30,906 bases of DNA from an uncultured Bacilli bacterium (GCA_934141575.1 CAKPCJ010000012.1:1-30906); one strand, 5' to 3'. Positions 15,394-23,575 are shown, counted from the stretch's first letter. Translations and numbers: made by a program. The notes: a model not told the origin generated them from the sequence alone.

Positions 15394-18300
15394 ATGTTTT
15401 TTGATAAACTGTTTGAAAAAATAAATTTTAACAGTCTTAGTGTTTCTGGATTAACTGATGATTTGGCAATGATTTATTCAAATAGTTTATTTTGCAACAA
15501 TGATTCTGATTTAATTATTGTTACTTCTACTTTGTATGAGGCTAATAAATTATTTCAAATCTTGAAGGCATATAATTCTAACGTATACCTTTTTCCAATG
15601 GATGATTTTTTAACTAGTGAAGCTTTAGCAGTTAGTCCTGAATTTAAGTTTAAAAGATTGTCTTTTTTGAATAGTTCATTTGATAATAAAAAAATTGTTG
15701 TTACTCATTTAATGGGTTATTTGAGATATTTACCGTCTAGAGAGCTGTGGATTAATAGCGCTATATTTCTTGAAAAAGGCATGGAAATAGATAGAGATGT
15801 ATTGATCAATAAATTGTTATCAATTGGATATGTTAGGGATACTTTGGTATCAAAAACATCTTTTTTTGCAGTTAGGGGGTTTGTTATAGATGTATTTCCA
15901 CTTGACTTTGAATCACCTATTAGAATAGAATTTTTCGGAGATCAAATAGATAAAATTAAATATTTTGATGTAGATACTCAGTTGACTATTGGAGATATTG
16001 ACAAAATTACTATAGTTCCTTGTAGTGAATTTATAAATGAAAATGGTGTATATATAGATAATAAACAGAAATATCTTCCGAAAGTAGTTAATAAATTAGC
16101 ATCTATTATGGATTATTTGAAATCACCTATAGTTATATTTAAAGATTATAGCCAAATTCTAGTTTCTTATAATAATTTGCTTGAGGAAATACACAATTAT
16201 GATATAGAACAACAGGAAAGACTTGGTAACAATTATATGCATGATTTTTATAGTATTCCTATTGATAAAGTAGTGTATTTACTTACTATAGATAATGTTT
16301 TAACTGGTGTAAGTGTAGATAAAAAACTAAATTTTAGTTCATCTACTGCAAATATGTATAACGGAGATTTTGAAAGATTGAATTTAGATTTAATTAAGTA
16401 TATTAGTGATAAAAGAACTGTAATTATTTGTTTAAAAAATCTAAAGAGTTTTGAAAATATTAAATCATATATTACTGATTTGGTGTTGACTAACGAAGAT
16501 GGAATATACCCGAATAAATTAAATGTTATTATAAAAGATATTCCTCATGGATTTATATATGATAAGTATGTTGTTATATCAGAAACTGAACTATTCGCTA
16601 ATGTTAGTAAAAAGGTTTCGTATAAAAATTCATATAAAAATTCTACTAAAATTAAAACAATTGATAAGTTAGAAATAGGGGATGCGGTTGTACATAATAT
16701 CCATGGAATAGGTATTTATTGTGGATTGAAAACGCTTGTTAAGAATGGTATTACTAAGGATTATTTGACCGTTGAGTATAGAGATGGTGATAAGTTATAT
16801 ATACCTGTTGAAAAAATTGAGTTGATTAGCAAATATTCTTCAGCGGAGGGTGCTAAACCAAAAATTAATAAATTAGGTGGTACTGAATGGGCTAAGACTA
16901 AATTACGTGTTAAGACTAAACTCCATGATATTGCTGATAAATTATTAAAGCTTTATGCTTTGCGCGAGATGCAAGAAGGGTATGCATTTTCTAAAGATAT
17001 TCCAGAACAAGAAGTATTTGAATCTGAATTTCCATATATTCCTACTACAGATCAGTTGATTGCTTCTCAGCAGATAAAGGAAGATATGGAGAAAAAAACT
17101 CCCATGGATAGATTATTGTGTGGTGATGTTGGTTTTGGTAAAACTGAGGTTGCTTTTAGAGCTATATTTAAGGCAATAATGTCTGGTAAACAAGTGGCTT
17201 TTTTATGTCCTACTAAAATTTTATCTTCTCAACATTACAAGAGTGCAATTGAAAGATTTCGTAATTATCCTGTTGATATTGCATTACTAAATGGTTTTAT
17301 TACAAAGAAATCTTTAGAAAAAACTTTAAATGGTTTGAAACAAGGAACTATTGATTTGGTTATAGGTACACATAGGTTACTTAGCTCAGATGTAGAATTT
17401 CATGATTTAGGGCTTTTAGTTATTGACGAAGAACAAAGATTTGGTGTTGCACATAAGGAAAAAATAAAGGAATTCAAATCCAATATTGATGTTTTGACTT
17501 TATCTGCTACGCCAATTCCTCGAACTATGCAAATGTCTATGGTTGGGCTTAGAAATATGTCTTTGATCGAAACGCCTCCTGTTGATAGATATCCTGTTCA
17601 GACTTATGTGTTAGCGTATAATTCACAAATTCTTAGAGATGCGGTTTATAAAGAGTTGTCTAGAAAGGGTCAAATTTTCATTTTATATAATAAAGTTGCT
17701 AATATAGAGAGTAAAGTAGCTGAAATTCAGCAAATTATTCCAGATGCTAGGATTACTTATGCCCATGGGCAAATGCCTAAACACGAACTAGAATCTAGAA
17801 TGGAAGCATTTATAAATTATGAGTATGATATTTTGGTTTGTACAACTATAATTGAAACTGGTATTGATATTCCAAATGTTAATACTTTAATTATTATGGA
17901 TGCGGATTGTTTTGGGCTTAGTCAGTTATATCAAATACGTGGTAGGGTTGGTAGAAGTAATAAAATAGCTTATGCATATCTTATGTATAATGGTTCTAAA
18001 GTTTTAAATGAACAAGCTGTTAAAAGATTGAAAGTTATTAAGGATTTTACTGAACTTGGCAGTGGTATGTCTATAGCAGTTAGAGATCTTTCTATCAGAG
18101 GTGCTGGTGATATACTTGGTAGTGAACAAGCTGGTTTTATAGATACAATAGGTATTGAACTATATATAAAAATGCTTAATGCGGAAGTTGAAAGATTAAA
18201 AGGCAATAATGTATCAGATGATGAAGTTGATGAAAAACCATTGATTGATGTTGATACTCATATTGATAATTCATATGTTTCAGAAGAAGATTTAAAGATA

Positions 18301-18687
18301 GAAATACACAAGAAGATAAATGAAATAGATTCTTACTATAAGTTAATTGAGGTAAAAAGTGAATTAGAAGATCGTTTCGGATGTGTAACAGATGAAATGG
18401 TAGTATATATGTATGAAGAATGGTTTGAAAAACTGTGCATAACTTTGAAAATTGATAAAATTAAACAATTAAAGAATTCGGTTGAAATAGAAATCAACAG
18501 TGAAATTGTGGATAAGTTGGGTGGAGAAAAATTATTCTTTATTGCGTCAGACATTAGTAGAATGTTTAGATTTAAAACTGAATTTGGTAAATTGATATTA
18601 ATTCTTGATACAATTAAATTAGAAAAGCATTTTATATATTATTTGGTTTCATTTTTTGAACAGGTTAGAAAAGAATTAAATGATTAA
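15394..18687 (+). CDS. mfd: Transcription-repair coupling factor Mfd
   Basis: Mfd removes RNA polymerase stalled at lesions and recruits UvrA, linking transcription to nucleotide excision repair; uvrA and uvrB are further along this window. The 1097 residues show a UvrB-like N-terminal half, the CarD-like RNA-polymerase-interaction domain from about residue 426 ('GDAVVHNIHGIGIYCGL'), and RecG-like translocase motifs: Walker A 'GDVGFGKTE' from 577, 'DEEQRFG' 678-684, 'LSATPIPRTM', 'TTIIETGIDIPNVNTLI' and 'QIRGRVGRS'. The C-terminal domain near 'ELEDRFG' is present. I chose ATG 15394: GAGGTGAG (15381-15388) is its ribosome binding site, and a GTG at 15388 overlaps that. It is slightly shorter than the Bacillus protein. 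A consensus DnaA box in reverse orientation falls at 18507-18515. Confidence 0.96.
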   Translation: MFFDKLFEKINFNSLSVSGLTDDLAMIYSNSLFCNNDSDLIIVTSTLYEANKLFQILKAYNSNVYLFPMDDFLTSEALAVSPEFKFKRLSFLNSSFDNKKIVVTHLMGYLRYLPSRELWINSAIFLEKGMEIDRDVLINKLLSIGYVRDTLVSKTSFFAVRGFVIDVFPLDFESPIRIEFFGDQIDKIKYFDVDTQLTIGDIDKITIVPCSEFINENGVYIDNKQKYLPKVVNKLASIMDYLKSPIVIFKDYSQILVSYNNLLEEIHNYDIEQQERLGNNYMHDFYSIPIDKVVYLLTIDNVLTGVSVDKKLNFSSSTANMYNGDFERLNLDLIKYISDKRTVIICLKNLKSFENIKSYITDLVLTNEDGIYPNKLNVIIKDIPHGFIYDKYVVISETELFANVSKKVSYKNSYKNSTKIKTIDKLEIGDAVVHNIHGIGIYCGLKTLVKNGITKDYLTVEYRDGDKLYIPVEKIELISKYSSAEGAKPKINKLGGTEWAKTKLRVKTKLHDIADKLLKLYALREMQEGYAFSKDIPEQEVFESEFPYIPTTDQLIASQQIKEDMEKKTPMDRLLCGDVGFGKTEVAFRAIFKAIMSGKQVAFLCPTKILSSQHYKSAIERFRNYPVDIALLNGFITKKSLEKTLNGLKQGTIDLVIGTHRLLSSDVEFHDLGLLVIDEEQRFGVAHKEKIKEFKSNIDVLTLSATPIPRTMQMSMVGLRNMSLIETPPVDRYPVQTYVLAYNSQILRDAVYKELSRKGQIFILYNKVANIESKVAEIQQIIPDARITYAHGQMPKHELESRMEAFINYEYDILVCTTIIETGIDIPNVNTLIIMDADCFGLSQLYQIRGRVGRSNKIAYAYLMYNGSKVLNEQAVKRLKVIKDFTELGSGMSIAVRDLSIRGAGDILGSEQAGFIDTIGIELYIKMLNAEVERLKGNNVSDDEVDEKPLIDVDTHIDNSYVSEEDLKIEIHKKINEIDSYYKLIEVKSELEDRFGCVTDEMVVYMYEEWFEKLCITLKIDKIKQLKNSVEIEINSEIVDKLGGEKLFFIASDISRMFRFKTEFGKLILILDTIKLEKHFIYYLVSFFEQVRKELND

Positions 18688-18699
18688 TTCTTTTTTTTG
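18671..18699 (+). terminator. Intrinsic terminator at the mfd stop
   Basis: AAGAATTAA (18671-18679) pairs with TTAATTCTT (18684-18692) around ATGA and ends in a long T-run. The stop codon is part of the stem. Confidence 0.8.
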
Positions 18700-18749
18700 T
18701 ATATATTTTTTTTATTAATACAAAATATATATATAGAAAGTGAGGAATT

Positions 18750-19280
18750 ATGAAACAAACGGGAATTGTACGTAGAATTGATAATTTAGGAAGAATAGTT
18801 ATTCCAAAAGAAATTAGAAAAACGTTATATATTCATGATGGAGAGTTGTTAGAGTTGTCTGTTAATAATGATCAGATAATTTTGAAAAAATATTCAACAA
18901 TTAAGGAACTAAGCGAATTATTTTCTAAGTTTATTTCTGTGTTTGAACCATTTATCAAATCTAATATTTTAATAACGGATTTAGATAATATATTGGTTAC
19001 TAGCAGTAAAATTAAAAACTTATACTGTGGAAAACTCATAAGTAAATTTATAACAAATGTAATTGATTCTAGGATTCAATACTTATCCACAGATATTGAA
19101 GAAGTAGAAGTTATAGAAGATCAGGTTGATAATATTTGTTGTTATGTTATTCCAATTATTTCAACTGGTGACCCTGTTGGATCATTAATTATATTTTCGA
19201 GAGATGGTAAGTTAGATGAAAATGATATTACATTGGCTAATATATTTGGATCATTTATTAATAAATATATAGAAGAATAA
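18750..19280 (+). CDS. spoVT: SpoVT-like AbrB-family regulator
   Basis: This is a swapped-hairpin AbrB-type DNA-binding regulator. In Bacillus, SpoVT tunes late forespore genes under sigma-G. The 176 residues align over the full length of SpoVT (178): the DNA-binding domain 'TGIVRRIDNLGRIVIPKEIR' (4-23) is nearly identical, followed by 'LKKYS' and a GAF-like sensor domain with 'ILITDLDN', 'DQVDNICCYVIPIISTGDPV' and 'GSLIIFSRDG'. The full-length match separates it from short AbrB and Abh proteins. Its position after mfd is that of spoVT in Bacillus. AAGTGAGG precedes the ATG. I cannot place a convincing promoter. A consensus DnaA box lies at 19083-19091. In a non-sporulating host it must serve another regulon. 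Confidence 0.88.
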   Translation: MKQTGIVRRIDNLGRIVIPKEIRKTLYIHDGELLELSVNNDQIILKKYSTIKELSELFSKFISVFEPFIKSNILITDLDNILVTSSKIKNLYCGKLISKFITNVIDSRIQYLSTDIEEVEVIEDQVDNICCYVIPIISTGDPVGSLIIFSRDGKLDENDITLANIFGSFINKYIEE

Positions 19281-19306
19281 GGCATATTTTAGTATGCCTT
19301 TGTTAA
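19279..19306 (+). terminator. Terminator after spoVT
   Basis: AAGGCATA (19279-19286) pairs with TATGCCTT (19293-19300) around TTTTAG. The following tract is only moderately T-rich. Confidence 0.6.
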
Positions 19307-19401
19307 TTTATTGTAAAGTATTTTGTCTTTTTTTGTAAAACTATATACATATTTTAGTCTGTATGTTATTATTCTTTTGTGCTGTAAAGAGGAGGCTCTT
19401 A

Positions 19402-19563
19402 ATGAATAAAAAGGGAACAAGAATAATAATATTTGGTTTTATCTCGATTATTATAGCATTTGCAATTGCTAATATAATTGAGTTTAGGCTAATTGAATTT
19501 TATTCTATGTTAGTTATGATGTTTTTCTTGTTAAAGTATGTTTGTATTATCAAAGATGAATAG
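19402..19563 (+). CDS. Small two-span membrane protein, unknown function
   Basis: This 53-residue protein has two predicted membrane segments (about 7-24 and 28-49) separated by a short loop with 'NIIEFR', a basic N-terminus 'MNKKGTR' and a short charged tail 'KDE', suggesting both ends inside. I recognise no family. The ATG at 19402 is chosen because AAAGAGGAGG (19386-19395) stands six bases in front; upstream in-frame starts lack such a site. The gene ends one base before the TAGGTGA that serves tatD, so the two are probably cotranscribed. No convincing promoter is visible in the 120 bases after spoVT. Confidence 0.65.
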   Translation: MNKKGTRIIIFGFISIIIAFAIANIIEFRLIEFYSMLVMMFFLLKYVCIIKDE

Positions 19564-19572
19564 GTGATTATT

Positions 19573-20340
19573 ATGTTGTTTGTAGATACTCATTGTCATA
19601 TTCAAGATGATAAACTTATTAGTAATGTTGAAAGTGTTGTTAATAACGCTTTTTTAAATGATGTTAAAATTATAGTCGTTAATGGATGTGATACGGTTAC
19701 TAATAAGTTGGCTATTGAACTGAGTGAAAAGTTTGATTCTGTGTATGCCGCTGTTGGATATCATCCAACGGAAGAGGAAGATGTGAATATTAAATATATT
19801 GAAGAAACATTGAAGCTTAATAAAGTAGTTGCTATTGGGGAGATAGGTCTTGATTATTATTATACTAAGGAAAATGCTGAATTTCAGAAATCTAAGTTAA
19901 TAAAGCAATTGGATTTAGCTGTTAAATATGATAAACCTGTAATAATACATAATAGGAATGCAACAGATGATTTATATCATATTTTGAAAAATTATAAAGG
20001 CAAAATTCGAGGTATTATTCACTGCTTTTCTGGTAGTATTGAAACAGCTAATATGTTTATAAATTTGGGATTTTTTCTTGGAATAGGCGGAGTTCTTACT
20101 TTTAAAAATAATACTAATTTGAGGGAAACGTTGAAAAATATTCCTATCGATAAGGTAGTTCTTGAAACAGATTCACCATATCTTGCACCAGAACCTTATA
20201 GAGGTTCTGTTAATGAACCAAAGCATGTTGTTGAAGTAGCAAAAATGATGGCTAATATTTATAATTTATCTTTGGAAGAAGTTTCCTTCTTAACATCAAA
20301 AAATGCTCTTGATTTGTTCGAAATTACTGGGCAAATTTGA
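19573..20340 (+). CDS. tatD: TatD-family metal-dependent DNase
   Basis: TatD enzymes are TIM-barrel metal-dependent hydrolases with 3'-5' DNase activity, linked to DNA repair and degradation. The 255 residues show the metal ligands in family order: 'DTHCHIQD' (H7, H9), 'AIGEIGLDYYY' (E90), 'VIIHNRNA' (H126), 'IIHCFSGS' (H150) and 'LETDSPYLAPEPYRG' (D200). I chose ATG 19573 because AGGTGA at 19562-19567 lies in front and the protein then starts as 'MLFVDTHCH', as TatD does. In Bacillus the tatD homologue yabD is also in this origin-proximal block. The stop codon is TGA. A TTGACT promoter element for the next gene overlaps the end. Confidence 0.94.
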   Translation: MLFVDTHCHIQDDKLISNVESVVNNAFLNDVKIIVVNGCDTVTNKLAIELSEKFDSVYAAVGYHPTEEEDVNIKYIEETLKLNKVVAIGEIGLDYYYTKENAEFQKSKLIKQLDLAVKYDKPVIIHNRNATDDLYHILKNYKGKIRGIIHCFSGSIETANMFINLGFFLGIGGVLTFKNNTNLRETLKNIPIDKVVLETDSPYLAPEPYRGSVNEPKHVVEVAKMMANIYNLSLEEVSFLTSKNALDLFEITGQI

Positions 20341-20365
20341 CTATTTATTTATAAGATGGTATAAT
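20337..20365 (+). promoter_or_regulatory. Sigma-A promoter of the 20395 gene
   Basis: TTGACT at 20337-20342, a 17-bp spacer, and TATAAT at 20360-20365 with an extended TGn. The -35 overlaps the end of tatD. Confidence 0.75.
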
Positions 20366-20394
20366 TTCCATGACCATTTGAAATGGAGGAAATT

Positions 20395-21048
20395 ATGAAA
20401 TTGATAAGATTTATAACGTATAATCGTACGTTAGTAATGTCTTTTTTAGCTATTTTTGGTTTCTTGTTTTTAACTCCTGTATTTGATATAGATTTATCAT
20501 ATGATGATATTGATCTGCAATACATGGCTATGTTTACAAGAACTGCTGATATAAGTGAAGAACCACTGCCAAAGTATACTTATAATAAAGAAAATGTTGC
20601 TGTTTGTTCTTCTAGTAGTGTTAAAACTTATATGAGTTATAAGGCTATTACTACAGTTAGTAGTGCTCAATATAAGTATATAAAAGATAACATGTATGTT
20701 GATACAGAAACAGGTTTGCTTAGAAATAAGGAGCATCCTGAATATATTGGTGTTGCTCTTGGTACATATTATGGTAAAATTGGTTCAATGTTTGAGTTTA
20801 CTCTTGATACTGGAAAAGTATTAAAGGTTGTTAAAGTTGATACTAAGAGTGATTCTCATACGTATAATGGTTGTTATCATAGGCAGGATGGTTCTGTTAT
20901 AGAGTTAGTTATTGATACTTCAATAGCAAGGCAATATTATGGCTCTGGAAGTAATGGATATATATTAAACGGTAATTTTAATAACAGTTCTGACTTTTCT
21001 GGAAAAATAGTGTCTGTTGAACGTGTTAATGTAGTTAGTAATTTTTAG
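20395..21048 (+). CDS. Membrane-anchored or secreted protein, possible double-psi beta-barrel
   Basis: This 217-residue protein has one N-terminal hydrophobic segment (about 12-30), a polar linker and a C-terminal domain from about 115 to 212. That domain, with 'YIGVALGTYYGKIGSMFEFT', 'VVKVDTKSDSHTYNGCYHRQ' and 'DGSVIELVIDT', resembles a segment I recall from Bacillota cell-wall and phage-lysin proteins, likely a 3D/double-psi-barrel-like fold. This comparison is from memory and uncertain. In Bacillus the gene after tatD is yabE, a 3D-domain wall protein, so a wall role is plausible but not shown. I chose ATG 20395 because GGAGG at 20385-20389 precedes it; the ATG at 20383 overlaps that site. 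It has a strong own promoter and meets the next gene tail to tail with a 4-base overlap. Confidence 0.75.
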   Translation: MKLIRFITYNRTLVMSFLAIFGFLFLTPVFDIDLSYDDIDLQYMAMFTRTADISEEPLPKYTYNKENVAVCSSSSVKTYMSYKAITTVSSAQYKYIKDNMYVDTETGLLRNKEHPEYIGVALGTYYGKIGSMFEFTLDTGKVLKVVKVDTKSDSHTYNGCYHRQDGSVIELVIDTSIARQYYGSGSNGYILNGNFNNSSDFSGKIVSVERVNVVSNF

Positions 21049-21434
21049 TTTTGTATTGGGGCTAAAAAACTAAATAGTGGTATGTTTCTTAATAACATGT
21101 AGGATATTAGAGTAATTACTAGTATAGTGATTACTTTTTTTGATGGTAATATAAGTTTTTTATTTATGATATACCTATAAACATTTATGCCGAAATATAC
21201 TAATAGTAATATAAAAAGTATAAAAAATAATGGATTATATCTAAATGCCTTATATAAATCTAATCTAATAATTGCTTTGATCATTCTTGTTGTTCCACAT
21301 CCTGGGCAATAAATATTAAATAATTTTTTATATACACATTCGAATTTTATTAATTCTAATGTTTTAAGCCCTAGAAGTAATGTAATAATGCTTATAATTA
21401 TTATCGTAATTGTATTAATTATTCTTTTTTTCAT
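21045..21434 (-). CDS. DUF2752-family membrane protein
   Basis: This 129-residue protein has about three membrane segments (7-27, 66-88, 100-118). Between the first two lies 'YCPGCGTTRMIKAIIRLDLYKAFRYNPL', split over 42-69: the CPGCGTTR motif, a helix and 'A..NPL' are the hallmark of DUF2752, a family of unknown function. It lies on the lagging strand behind the zinc-ribbon gene. There is no visible ribosome binding site, and the sequence just before the ATG is the hairpin and T-run of a terminator, so expression probably needs read-through. The stop overlaps the stop of the gene on the other strand by four bases. Confidence 0.85.
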   Translation of the reverse strand: MKKRIINTITIIIISIITLLLGLKTLELIKFECVYKKLFNIYCPGCGTTRMIKAIIRLDLYKAFRYNPLFFILFILLLVYFGINVYRYIINKKLILPSKKVITILVITLISYMLLRNIPLFSFLAPIQN

Positions 21435-21436
21435 AT

Positions 21437-21460
21437 TAAAAAAACTATGTTTCCATAGTT
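21437..21460 (-). terminator. Reverse-strand terminator between the zinc-ribbon and DUF2752 genes
   Basis: AACTATG (21443-21449) pairs with CATAGTT (21454-21460) around a four-base loop. Read on the reverse strand it is followed by seven T. It touches the upstream gene's stop codon and ends three bases before the downstream ATG. Confidence 0.65.
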
Positions 21461-21840
21461 TAGTAAGTGTAAGTGTAACTACCTTCAGCTATAGATGCTA
21501 TTACACCTAAGGCCATTAAAATTATAAACAATATTACGAATATACAACTTATTATTATACCAGCAATAGCAAGGCCTTTTCCTTCACCATCACACTTTTT
21601 AGAATTTACAAGACCAATTATTGATAATATAAGTCCTATTGTTGATGTAGTTCCACAACAAAGTAATGATACTAGTGATATTACAAATCCAGCAACAGCA
21701 CATCCATTTGATGCTTTTGGTTTATTGTTTATCACTGTTTGATTAACAATAGTGTTAGGAGCTACTGGATTGCCACATTTTGCACATTGTGATGCATTGT
21801 CTGGTAATTCATTTCCACAGTTTACACAAAATTTAGACAT
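21460..21840 (-). CDS. Zinc-ribbon and DUF4190-type membrane protein
   Basis: This 126-residue protein starts with a zinc ribbon, 'MSKFCVNCGNELPDNASQC', with C5, C8, C19 and C22 as ligands, then a short Asn/Thr-rich linker and hydrophobic segments at about 48-62, 66-80 and 90-115. The middle, with 'AVAGFVISLVSLL', 'GLILSIIGLV' and 'GKGLAIAGIIIS', matches DUF4190-type domains, found in many Bacillota proteins of unknown function. The start at 21840 is chosen because GAGGTGG lies just upstream on the reverse strand; a longer form beginning at 21891 would run through the promoter. It has a near-perfect promoter and a terminator at its stop. Membrane location is likely. The function is unknown. 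Confidence 0.8.
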   Translation of the reverse strand: MSKFCVNCGNELPDNASQCAKCGNPVAPNTIVNQTVINNKPKASNGCAVAGFVISLVSLLCCGTTSTIGLILSIIGLVNSKKCDGEGKGLAIAGIIISCIFVILFIILMALGVIASIAEGSYTYTY

Positions 21841-21862
21841 ATTTTTCCACCTCTTCATACAA

Positions 21863-21891
21863 ATAATAGCAATTTCTTTCATGATTGTCAA
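21863..21891 (-). promoter_or_regulatory. Sigma-A promoter of the zinc-ribbon gene
   Basis: On the reverse strand, TTGACA (21891-21886), a 17-bp spacer, and TATTAT (21868-21863). It is divergent from the promoter at 21908-21936. Confidence 0.78.
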
Positions 21892-21907
21892 TTTTCATTT
21901 AATTAAA

Positions 21908-21936
21908 TTGACTTTTAATTTTATTTTTGTTATTAT
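21908..21936 (+). promoter_or_regulatory. Sigma-A promoter of the 21968 gene
   Basis: TTGACT at 21908-21913, a 17-bp spacer, and TATTAT at 21931-21936. It stands back to back with the reverse promoter, only 16 bases apart. Confidence 0.7.
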
Positions 21937-21967
21937 ACATTGCGATTTTTAATTATAGGGTGATATT

Positions 21968-22564
21968 ATGAATGTGTTATTGGAACTAAAGCAAAGATTA
22001 GAATTATACAAAAAGTTAAATTTAGCTTATCAGGAAGCAACATCTCAAAAAAATGAAATACAAATAGATGTTGAAAAAACTTTAACAATGCTTAATTCTT
22101 TAGAAAATGATAATGATGATTGCTATGATAGTTTATATAAGATATCAAGTGCAAAATTTAAAGTTAAACTTTTTACTGCCTTGTATAATTTATCATTAAT
22201 TCTAACTTTTATCATAACTATATCAACAGGAGCTTTTCTGGATAATTTTTTAAAAATATTGATTGCATTAGGATTATTGACTGTTTCATATGTTGTGAGT
22301 ACTGCTGAAAGTGTTAGTTATTTGCAAAATAATAAGTCGAGTTTTTATAAAAGGAGAATACGTAAGAATAATAAAAAAATAAAAAAGGTTAAACAAAATT
22401 TAGCGGTTTTGAATAAAGATTTGCAAAATGCTACTAAAATTACTTATAAATGTAAGAAGGATTGCGAGTGTTGTTATATGGAAATAATTAGCTCTATTAA
22501 CACTCCAAGTAATGTGGTTGTAGAAAGAGATAATCAAAAGAAGAAAGTTTTAGGTAGGAATTAA
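21968..22564 (+). CDS. Coiled-coil membrane protein, unknown function
   Basis: I do not recognise this 198-residue protein. It has an N-terminal helical, charged region (1-62) likely to form a coiled coil, two hydrophobic segments (about 66-88 and 92-112) joined by a short turn, then a very basic helical stretch with 'FYKRRIRKNNKKIKKVKQN' (about 126-144), and a tail with a cysteine cluster 'CKKDCECC'. The layout, two membrane spans flanked by cytoplasmic coiled coils, suggests a membrane-attached scaffold. That is inference from composition. AGGGTGAT precedes the ATG and a strong promoter is present. The next unknown gene follows after 49 bases with a weak promoter of its own. Confidence 0.7.
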   Translation: MNVLLELKQRLELYKKLNLAYQEATSQKNEIQIDVEKTLTMLNSLENDNDDCYDSLYKISSAKFKVKLFTALYNLSLILTFIITISTGAFLDNFLKILIALGLLTVSYVVSTAESVSYLQNNKSSFYKRRIRKNNKKIKKVKQNLAVLNKDLQNATKITYKCKKDCECCYMEIISSINTPSNVVVERDNQKKKVLGRN

Positions 22565-22572
22565 TGATATGT

Positions 22573-22601
22573 TTGTTTGATGTGTTATTTTAGGGTAAAA
22601 T
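22573..22601 (+). promoter_or_regulatory. Possible promoter of the 22614 gene
   Basis: TTGTTT at 22573-22578, a 17-bp spacer, and TAAAAT at 22596-22601. The match is weak but correctly spaced, and close to the start codon. Confidence 0.4.
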
Positions 22602-22613
22602 TGTGGGGGATAT

Positions 22614-23567
22614 ATGGAAGATAATGATTTTCAAAAAGAGGTTGAATTTATTTTAAAAAATTATGTATTGCAAAATGTTGTTAGCAATTTTGATTCAGAT
22701 AAAATGAATAGAATGGGAATCACTAATTTTAATGAGGCGTATATTGAGATTAAAAAGGGACAAGATAAACATGTAGAAGCCAAAAAAATCGCATTTTTTT
22801 TACAAAAATTTATTGAATATTATTCAAAAAAAGTTGGAAAATCTTCTGATGATTTTGAATTGACTTTTATCAATTATGGTAAAACTGAACTTGTATACGT
22901 ATTGACAGATAATGGCAATAATAAGGTAACATTATTGGTTAAGCAACCATCAGTAAGATTTGGCGATGTGTATGAGGAAATGAATAATTTGTTATCTTTG
23001 AAGCAACGAAATGATAATGTAATTGCCCCTATTGATTATTTTAGGTTAAATGATCAAGAATTATATGTTACGCCGTATATAAATCAAGCAAGGTGTGTAG
23101 CTAGTAGTCACAAGTGGGGTATGTATGTTCCAGAACCATGGTATAGATTTCAGGAGTTTACTCCTCCTCAAGAAGAGATAGTGATGACTTGTATGATAGC
23201 AATATTGGTGAGTTTATATGATTTTGAAAATCAGAGAGGTATAATTAATTGCAAATTCGGTGGTGGGGATTTTATGCTTTCTAAGAAATGGGAGAATGAA
23301 CAATTAACGATTGAAAATACACTTAATAATATGTTTTTAATCTCTGCTAGAAAAACAATGTGTTGTCCATATGATGAGTATTTGCAGTTAATAAGAAATG
23401 AATTTTCTAAATCAACTATAGATGAAGGTCAACATAAACTAGTTATTAATTTGAGGGCAAGGGCACCAATTAAAAGGGAATACATTGATAAGGGAATAAA
23501 ACTTGGAGAAGAATTAAATAGTCGTGCTAAGGTAAAAACATTATTTAATAAACAAAATTTTATTTGA
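22614..23567 (+). CDS. Unrecognised protein with faint kinase-like features
   Basis: This 317-residue soluble protein belongs to no family I can name. Residues 90-225 have an order reminiscent of protein-kinase or phosphotransferase folds: strands with a lysine 'VTLLVKQP' (K110), a helix with glutamates 'VYEEMNNLLSL' (E121, E122), a strand-turn-strand 'NVIAPIDYFRLNDQELYVTPYI' split over 135-156, and 'GIINCKFGGGDFML' (209-222) where a catalytic loop would be. No HRD or DFG motif is evident, so this is weak inference; a pseudokinase or an unrelated fold is equally possible. The N-terminal 70 residues are helical. GGGGGA precedes the ATG. The stop is TGA. It lies between the coiled-coil membrane gene and uvrB. 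Confidence 0.65.
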   Translation: MEDNDFQKEVEFILKNYVLQNVVSNFDSDKMNRMGITNFNEAYIEIKKGQDKHVEAKKIAFFLQKFIEYYSKKVGKSSDDFELTFINYGKTELVYVLTDNGNNKVTLLVKQPSVRFGDVYEEMNNLLSLKQRNDNVIAPIDYFRLNDQELYVTPYINQARCVASSHKWGMYVPEPWYRFQEFTPPQEEIVMTCMIAILVSLYDFENQRGIINCKFGGGDFMLSKKWENEQLTIENTLNNMFLISARKTMCCPYDEYLQLIRNEFSKSTIDEGQHKLVINLRARAPIKREYIDKGIKLGEELNSRAKVKTLFNKQNFI

Positions 23568-23575
23568 TAACTTAA

